Shown here: piece after piece, positions 14,393 through 18,758 of the stretch
Layout of the letters: the number at the start of each line of letters is the position of its first letter
Numbering within the stretch: the first letter of the stretch is position 1
NCBI GenBank assembly: GCA_003167055.1
Contig: PMUE01000203.1
Location: 1 to 18,758 of the forward strand
From: Vulcanimicrobiota bacterium
GTDB taxonomy: Bacteria > Vulcanimicrobiota > Vulcanimicrobiia > Vulcanimicrobiales > Vulcanimicrobiaceae
Direction: 5' to 3'
Length of the DNA: 18,758 bases
The notes under the pieces: model-generated
The model's database searches: none
Told to the model about the DNA's origin: nothing
Seen by the model: the letters and a program-made list of their open reading frames with translations, nothing else
Translations under genes and position numbers: made by a program

Positions 14393-14641
14393 ATGCTGGT
14401 TCTGAGTAGAAAAATCAATCAGTCGATTATGATTGGTGACGATGTCCGCATTGTGATCGTCGCCGTCGATCGCGACCAGGTGAAGCTGGGCATCGAAGCC
14501 GCCCGCGCCGTGCCGGTCCACCGCTCCGAGGTCTACGAAGAGATCCGGCGGGCCAATCAGGAGGCGCTCGGAGCCGCCCCGGCCGCCACCGGCAAGCCCG
14601 AGAAGGCCACGCTCCGCCCCCGCCCCAAGCCGCCGCGCTAA
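14393..14641 (+). CDS. csrA: CsrA, translational regulator (RNA-binding carbon storage regulator)
   Basis: CsrA is a homodimeric RNA-binding protein that recognises GGA in hairpin loops and blocks ribosome access. The 82-residue protein starts MLVLSRKINQSIMIGDDV and keeps the RNA-contact residues Leu4, Arg6 and Arg44 (in PVHRSEVYEEI). The last 25 residues form a basic Pro/Arg/Lys-rich tail beyond the usual ~60-residue core, of unknown role. The Shine-Dalgarno AAGGAGG (14378-14384) has an 8-nt spacer and can fold into a small AAGG-AGGG-CCTT hairpin, which could allow autoregulation. The gene lies between fliW and fliC, the classic FliW-CsrA-flagellin circuit. Confidence 0.96.
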   Translation: MLVLSRKINQSIMIGDDVRIVIVAVDRDQVKLGIEAARAVPVHRSEVYEEIRRANQEALGAAPAATGKPEKATLRPRPKPPR

Positions 14642-14672
14642 AGTCTCGTAGCGGAGGCGCTAAAGTCCCGTA
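14636..14672 (+). repeat. 15-nt direct repeat over the flagellin promoter, 22-nt period
   Basis: CGCTAAAGTCTCGTA (14636-14650) and CGCTAAAGTCCCGTA (14658-14672) differ at one base and start 22 nt apart, two helical turns. The second copy contains the -35 box TAAAGTCC of the fliC promoter; the first contains the csrA stop codon. A regulator binding on one DNA face, or a duplicated promoter element, would explain it. Confidence 0.6.
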
Positions 14673-14687
14673 AAATCGGGCCGATAT
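14661..14687 (+). promoter_or_regulatory. Sigma-28 (FliA/SigD) promoter of fliC
   Basis: TAAAGTCC (14661-14668), exactly 11 nt, GCCGATAT (14680-14687). The consensus TAAAGTTT-N11-GCCGATAA is matched at 6/8 and 7/8 positions with exact spacing. The expected start point near 14694 gives a leader of about 70 nt. Sigma-28 control of flagellin is the rule in flagellated bacteria: transcription waits until the hook is finished and the anti-sigma factor has been exported. Confidence 0.82.
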
Positions 14688-14695
14688 GTGACGTA

Positions 14696-14765
14696 GGGGA
14701 GAAAGGACAATTTCCCCCATAGGCTAGCGTATCGGTGCCTCTGAGCACCACATCATGGAGGAATA
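14696..14765 (+). promoter_or_regulatory. fliC leader with two candidate CsrA-binding sites
   Basis: Site 1: GGGGAGA (14696-14702) pairs with TTTCCCC (14711-14717), one G-U, presenting the loop AAGGACAA with GGA at 14705-14707. This is the geometry CsrA prefers. Site 2: the Shine-Dalgarno GGAGG (14757-14761), within ATGGAGGAA, contains overlapping GGA motifs. Between them, GGTGC/GCACC (14734-14738/14745-14749) forms a hairpin whose loop CTC could alternatively pair with the Shine-Dalgarno. The arrangement matches the two-site hag leader of Bacillus subtilis, and fliW and csrA lie just upstream. Confidence 0.6.
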
Positions 14766-16040
14766 ATGGCTACAGGCCTGAGCATTGCCACTAACTTGCT
14801 GTCGAATGCAGTTCAGCTGAACCTCGACAACAACCAAAAGCAACTTCAAAACGTCGTCACGCAGCTCTCATCGGGCTTGCGTATTAATAGTGCCGCGGAT
14901 GATCCGTCGGGTAACGCTATTGCGACGAATCTTACTTCACAGTACGAAGCGTTCAATCAAGCGTCGCAAAACGTTCAGAACGCGAATAACGCTGCGCAGG
15001 TCGCGCTCGGCGCGTTGACGCAGCAAACCGACATCCTGCAACGTATCCGCACGCTTGCGGTCGAAGCGGCGTCGGACGTCAACAGCACCAGCGATCGCAC
15101 GAACCTCCAAGCGGAAGTCTCGCAACTTCTCCTTGAAGTCAACCGCATCGCGCAGAACACGAACTTCAACGGACAAGCGCTCCTCGACGGCAGCCATCAG
15201 GGCAACCAAGCCGGCGCGGAAGCGTACTTCACGATCTCGGCGAACGCCGCGCTGGAAGCGCAAGGCTCGCAATCGACCGGCTTCCTCATCGCGAGCGTCG
15301 CGGTCACGGCCGACAAGTTCTTCACGTCAGCGGCCACCGCAGACGAGACGATCGAAGTCCAAGTCATCGCAAACTCGACGAACCCGACCTCCGGCACCCC
15401 CGAGCTCCAGATCACGCAGTTCGCGAGCTCGACGTCGCACGCTTCGGTTTCGTTCCTCGCGCTCACGACGGTCGGTGCCGTCGGACACAACACGTTCGTC
15501 GCATCGGTTGCCGGTTTGGCGAACAACGGTATCACGCTGCACTTCAGCGTGCCGACCCTGGGCGATATCGGTCAGACCTCATATCTGAAGATCTCGCAGT
15601 ACGTCGCGCCGACCAACTTTGCGACCGCGCCGGCGTTCAACTTCCAGTCGGGCGCCAACGAAGGCGACGTGATTCAGCTCGGCATCGCAGCGACCAACAC
15701 GAACACGCTGCGCATCTCGAACATCAACCTCGCCGTCAGTTCGATCTCCAATCCGTCGCTTGCGGCGGAAGACGCGATCGGCCAGACCGACATTGCATTG
15801 CAGACGCTCACGACACAGCAAGCAGACCTTGGTGCCGTCGTGGTTCGTCTCGGTATCGATCAGCAAAACGACGATACTGCGGCGGTCAATCTGCAGGCCT
15901 CGGCGTCGAACATCGAAGACCTCAACGTGGGTCAAGCGACGACCGAATTCACGAAACTGCAACTACTGGTCCAAGTCGGTACCTCCGTCTTGGCGCAGTC
16001 GAACGCAAACGCGCAGTCGGTTCTCACGCTCTTCCGATAA
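14766..16040 (+). CDS. fliC: Flagellin FliC, filament subunit
   Basis: FliC polymerises into the flagellar filament. The 424-residue protein has the conserved D0/D1 N-terminus: LNLDNNQKQLQNVVTQLSSG, LRINSAADDPSGNAIATNL, ILQRIRTLAVEAASD, and NRIAQNTNFNGQALLDGS. The C-terminal D1/D0 (QTDIALQTLTTQQADLGA, ASNIEDLNVGQATTEFTK, ending SVLTLFR) is equally clear. The middle (about residues 150-310) is variable, rich in Ser, Thr and Ala, and is the likely surface and glycosylation region. GGAGG lies only 4 nt before the ATG. It has its own sigma-28 promoter, a CsrA-type leader and a strong terminator, so it is a single-gene transcript. It is the only flagellin in the window. Confidence 0.97.
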   Translation: MATGLSIATNLLSNAVQLNLDNNQKQLQNVVTQLSSGLRINSAADDPSGNAIATNLTSQYEAFNQASQNVQNANNAAQVALGALTQQTDILQRIRTLAVEAASDVNSTSDRTNLQAEVSQLLLEVNRIAQNTNFNGQALLDGSHQGNQAGAEAYFTISANAALEAQGSQSTGFLIASVAVTADKFFTSAATADETIEVQVIANSTNPTSGTPELQITQFASSTSHASVSFLALTTVGAVGHNTFVASVAGLANNGITLHFSVPTLGDIGQTSYLKISQYVAPTNFATAPAFNFQSGANEGDVIQLGIAATNTNTLRISNINLAVSSISNPSLAAEDAIGQTDIALQTLTTQQADLGAVVVRLGIDQQNDDTAAVNLQASASNIEDLNVGQATTEFTKLQLLVQVGTSVLAQSNANAQSVLTLFR

Positions 16041-16073
16041 TTCGATCCAGCGGGCAACCGCACGATCGTTCCT

Positions 16074-16109
16074 CGAGGGCCCGCTCCGGCGGGCCCTCGT
16101 TGCATTTCT
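16074..16109 (+). terminator. Intrinsic terminator of fliC with C(UCCG)G tetraloop
   Basis: CGAGGGCCCGC (16074-16084) and GCGGGCCCTCG (16089-16099) form a perfect 11-bp stem. It is closed by the loop TCCG (16085-16088), a member of the extra-stable UNCG tetraloop class with the favoured C-G closing pair. The tail TTGCATTTCT is T-rich but interrupted. It lies 33 nt after the flagellin stop codon. Confidence 0.85.
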
Positions 16110-16117
16110 GCCGATAA
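16110..16117 (+). promoter_or_regulatory. GCCGATAA box ahead of the TPR glycosyltransferase
   Basis: Exact sigma-28 -10 consensus, starting right after the fliC terminator tail and ending 8 nt before the ATG at 16126, the same spacing as at flgB. There is no Shine-Dalgarno between. The position for a -35 box falls in the terminator stem (GGGCCCTC) and does not match TAAAGTTT, so promoter function is uncertain. Confidence 0.35.
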
Positions 16118-16125
16118 CCTTTACG

Positions 16126-17988
16126 ATGCCGATTCACGTCCGAGCCAAGCAGCCTAAACCGAAGCAGGCAACCCAATCGAGCGATGCCTACGTTCCGCCG
16201 GCGTTGCCGTTGCCGCCGCCGGGGCATCCGCAAAAGCCCGCGGGCGTGAGTCTCTGTATGATCGTTCGTGACGAAGAGAAGTTCTTGCCACAAGCCCTGG
16301 CGAGCGTCAAAGACTATGTCGACGAGATCGTCATCTGCGACACCGGCTCGAAGGACCGGACAATCGAGATCGCTCGCTCATACGGCGCAACCGTGATCGA
16401 GCGCGAGTGGCGCAACGACTTTTCGTGGGCGCGCAACCAATCACTGGCGATGGCGACGAAGCGCTGGGTTCTCTTCCTAGACGCCGACGAAGAGTTGACC
16501 GAGGACTCGCGGCCCGCGCTTTTAGCGCTCAAGAACGTACCCGCGTACCACATGGCGCTGTTCACTCGCATCATCAATCGCACCGACGACTATCGCGGCT
16601 CGGGCGACGTGTCGCATCACGTGATCCGGATCTTTCCCAATGACGAGCGCATCCGTTTTTACGGGCCGATAAACGAATACCCCGCACTCGACGGAACGCG
16701 CGAGAGCATCGACGCGGTGGCGAGCGCGATTACGCTGATCCATCACGGCTATGTCAATACGATCGTTGCTGAGAGAAACAAGGGACAGCGCAACCTCGAA
16801 ATTCTGCTCGCGGCAACGGCGAACGAACCCGATAATCCCTATCATTGGTACAACCTCGGAACGACGGCGTACCTCAACAAGGACTACGAACTCGCCTTGC
16901 GATCTCTCGAGCGGATGTACGAGCTCGTCGGAAGTGGGTCGCGCGCATTTATGCCAAACGGGCTAGCGCTCTTGGGCGACCTCTACTGCGATCATTTCAA
17001 CGACCCGGTGAAGGGCGAGGCATTCGCGCGCGCATCGCTAGTGCGTAGTCCGCACTACGCGAATGCCCATATGATGCTGGGTAAAACGCTCGTCGCTCAG
17101 CAACGATACGACGAGGCGCGCGAAGCCTACACCGCCGCGATAGCGGATGCTGCGTACGCGAAGAATCAGTTCATCGTCGACGATCAGGTCTATATATGGA
17201 AAGCGCAATCGGAGATGGGGTCAAGCTACTCCCTCCAAGGCGACGACCTCACCGCGCTCGCGTGGTTCGAAAAGGGTTTGGCGAATGCGCCCACGGTTGA
17301 ACCGCTGATGCTCAATCGCGCGAAGGCATACGAACGCCTGAAGCGTTACGGTGAAGCTCACGACGCCTACAAGCTTGTGGTCGATACCCACGAGAGTTCG
17401 CATGCGATGCTGCATTTCGTCAATTTCTTGTTGCGAATGAGACGCGGGCAAGAGGCAATCGAGATCGTGGAGCGCTGGTATCCGCGCCTCAAACCGGCCG
17501 AAGCCTGCGAACTCCTGGTCAGTGCGGCAGGCGTGTCGGAGCGTTACGAACTCGGCAAGGAAGAGCATTTTCTCCGCCTGGCGGTCGAGATGGATCCTGA
17601 GTCGGAAAAAGCACTGGAGCAGCTCACCCGCGTGCTTCGTGCGCGGGGCCAGGAGGGAGAGCTGGAAAGCATCCTGGAGCGGCAAGCCTTGCCGTCGACG
17701 CTGGATGAACTGAGGACGCGAGCGCGCAGTGCCCTGGACGGGCGGCGTGCCGAGGCAGCACTTGCAGCGACGGATGCGGCGCTTGCCTTGGAGCCTAAGG
17801 ATTTCGACATGCTGATGACGCGGGCGGGGGCGCTCGAGCTGCTAGCCTCGACTGCAGGCGTGGAAGCCTCACTGCTGCGGGCCCGAGAAATTGAACCGCT
17901 CCGAGCATCGGTCGGGCTCTCGCTGTTCTACTTGCGACAGCAGCGTTTCGCGGACGCAGCGGCAATAGCGGACGGTGTGCTGAAGTAA
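16126..17988 (+). CDS. Family-2 glycosyltransferase fused to a TPR-like helical region, candidate flagellin glycosyltransferase
   Basis: The 620-residue protein begins with a Lys/Pro-rich, probably disordered segment (1-40), followed by a GT-A fold domain: VSLCMIVRDEEKFL (41-54), IVICDTGSKDRT with Asp72, and the metal-binding DxD-type motif LDADEE (Asp119, Asp121). From about residue 230 on it is helical with TPR-like repeats, for example HWYNLGTTAYLNKDYELAL, AHMMLGKTLVAQQRYDEARE and GDDLTALAWFEKGL. Family-2 enzymes transfer sugars from nucleotide donors with inversion. TPR-fused members occur beside flagellin in several bacteria and the repeats could bind the protein acceptor; this is inference. 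The frame is open far upstream into fliC, but the ATG at 16126 is the first start after the fliC terminator. No Shine-Dalgarno is visible. Confidence 0.85.
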   Translation: MPIHVRAKQPKPKQATQSSDAYVPPALPLPPPGHPQKPAGVSLCMIVRDEEKFLPQALASVKDYVDEIVICDTGSKDRTIEIARSYGATVIEREWRNDFSWARNQSLAMATKRWVLFLDADEELTEDSRPALLALKNVPAYHMALFTRIINRTDDYRGSGDVSHHVIRIFPNDERIRFYGPINEYPALDGTRESIDAVASAITLIHHGYVNTIVAERNKGQRNLEILLAATANEPDNPYHWYNLGTTAYLNKDYELALRSLERMYELVGSGSRAFMPNGLALLGDLYCDHFNDPVKGEAFARASLVRSPHYANAHMMLGKTLVAQQRYDEAREAYTAAIADAAYAKNQFIVDDQVYIWKAQSEMGSSYSLQGDDLTALAWFEKGLANAPTVEPLMLNRAKAYERLKRYGEAHDAYKLVVDTHESSHAMLHFVNFLLRMRRGQEAIEIVERWYPRLKPAEACELLVSAAGVSERYELGKEEHFLRLAVEMDPESEKALEQLTRVLRARGQEGELESILERQALPSTLDELRTRARSALDGRRAEAALAATDAALALEPKDFDMLMTRAGALELLASTAGVEASLLRAREIEPLRASVGLSLFYLRQQRFADAAAIADGVLK

Positions 17989-17997
17989 TAGGCCCTC

Positions 17998-18758
17998 GTG
18001 GATTACTCGATCATCATTCCGGTCTATAACAAGGCGGAGCTAACGCGCAATTGCTTGGCCAAACTTCCCGCGTCGTTGGCCGGTGCGGGCGAAGGCGAGG
18101 TGATCGTCATCGACAATGCGTCGACCGATCATACGCCCAAGATGCTCGCGAGTTTTCCGTGGATACGTGCGATCCGCAACGAGACCAACCTTGGCTTTGC
18201 CGGGGCGAACAATCAAGGCGCCCGCGAAGCACGCGGCCGGATCCTCGTCTTGCTGAACAACGACACGGAAGCCATCTCGGAGTGGCTCGCACCGATGATG
18301 CGGTTGCTCGAGGATTCCGACGTCGGGGCGGTCGGCGCGAAGCTGCTCTTTGCCGACCGGACGATTCAGCATGCCGGTGTGTTGGTGCGTTGGTGGCCGT
18401 TTAGCGCTTCAGGTATTTATCCGTTTCACTACCTTTTTAAGGCGCCCGAAAATACGGCCGGAGCCGACGAGCGGCGTGAAGGTCAAATCGTTACTGGGGC
18501 GTGCCTTGCGACACCGCGTGAACTCTACTTGGAGCTGGGTGGTCTCGACGAGGGCTTTTGGAACGGTTACGAAGATGTCGACTATTGTCTAAAAGTGCGC
18601 AAGCGTGGCTTGCGTGTGATTTACGAGCCGGCCGCGACGCTGTTTCATTATGAATCGAAGTCCGGGTCGCAGCGCTTCCGTCGGACACAAGCGAATTTGC
18701 AGCGCCTCGCTGAACGTTGGCGCGGCCGCGTCCCATTCGATGCCCCGCGGGTCTGGGT
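17998..18758 (+). CDS. Family-2 glycosyltransferase (rhamnosyltransferase-like), 3' end cut by window edge
   Basis: From the GTG at 17998 the frame stays open to the window end (253 full codons). The protein is a canonical GT2: YSIIIPVYNKAELTRNCL at the N-terminus, VIVIDNASTDHTPKML, the gapless ETNLGFAGANNQGAREA, the metal site LLNNDTE (Asp89), TGACLATPRELYLELGGLDEGF, and GYEDVDYCLKVRKRG (Glu192, Asp193), which supplies the catalytic base region. This pattern is common in rhamnosyl- and other sugar transferases of O-antigen and glycoprotein synthesis; the sugar cannot be told. It starts 9 nt after the preceding glycosyltransferase, so the two are probably co-transcribed. No good Shine-Dalgarno is visible, so the exact start is uncertain. 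Confidence 0.88.
   Translation, partial: MDYSIIIPVYNKAELTRNCLAKLPASLAGAGEGEVIVIDNASTDHTPKMLASFPWIRAIRNETNLGFAGANNQGAREARGRILVLLNNDTEAISEWLAPMMRLLEDSDVGAVGAKLLFADRTIQHAGVLVRWWPFSASGIYPFHYLFKAPENTAGADERREGQIVTGACLATPRELYLELGGLDEGFWNGYEDVDYCLKVRKRGLRVIYEPAATLFHYESKSGSQRFRRTQANLQRLAERWRGRVPFDAPRVW

Noticed and set aside
15760..16125. Upstream in-frame extension of the glycosyltransferase into fliC
   Set aside because: This part is an Arg/Ser-rich frame-shifted reading of the flagellin C-terminus and crosses its terminator.
1..18758. Mobile elements, CRISPR arrays, tRNA or rRNA genes, defence systems
   Set aside because: No transposase, terminal repeats, spaced repeats, cloverleaf or rRNA-like sequence was seen on either strand.

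Overview
The window is GC-rich and densely coded, and nearly all of it lies on the + strand. It is dominated by one chromosomal flagellar locus. FlgH (L ring), FlgI (P ring) and FlgA (P-ring chaperone) point to a diderm bacterium with periplasmic-type flagellar rings. The FliW/CsrA pair rules out an enteric-type layout, because Enterobacteria lack FliW. My guess is a deep-branching diderm such as Eremiobacterota/Vulcanimicrobiota. That guess rests on gene style only and is weak. I see no mobile element, tRNA, rRNA or CRISPR array.

Layout. (1) 1-3789 holds non-flagellar genes: a photolyase/cryptochrome-family gene cut by the left window edge, a convergent small membrane protein with a Cys/His-rich head and a DUF4870-like body, and a divergent MsbA-type ABC exporter half-transporter. 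(2) 3795-5229 holds flgB-flgC-fliE (rod and export-gate adaptor), closed by an intrinsic terminator. (3) 5222-5392 is a control region: a sigma-28-type promoter whose -35 overlaps the terminator tail, followed by a structured leader RNA. (4) 5393-14641 is one tightly coupled operon, flgF-flgG-flgA-flgH-flgI-flgJ-flgN-flgK-flgL-fliW-csrA, with stop/start overlaps at most joints. (5) 14636-16109 is the flagellin gene, with a near-consensus sigma-28 promoter, a leader resembling a CsrA target, and a strong terminator. (6) 16110-18758 holds two family-2 glycosyltransferases. The first is fused to a TPR-like region and is a candidate flagellin glycosyltransferase. The second is cut by the right window edge.

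How the genes work together. FlgB, FlgC, FlgF and FlgG build the rod on the FliE adaptor. FlgA, FlgH and FlgI make the P and L rings. FlgJ caps the rod, FlgN chaperones the hook-filament junction proteins FlgK and FlgL, and FliC makes the filament. FliW and CsrA probably tune flagellin translation, as in Bacillus. Hook genes (flgE, flgD, fliK), the filament cap (fliD) and the export and motor genes are not in the window.

I did not find an obviously new multi-gene system. The most promising unexplained signals are the structured, possibly bistable leader before flgF, the CsrA-type flagellin leader with a 22-nt direct repeat over its promoter, two identical GCCGATAA boxes each exactly 8 nt before a start codon that lacks a good ribosome binding site, a FlgH without a lipidation cysteine, and a photolyase homologue that has lost several substrate- and flavin-site residues.
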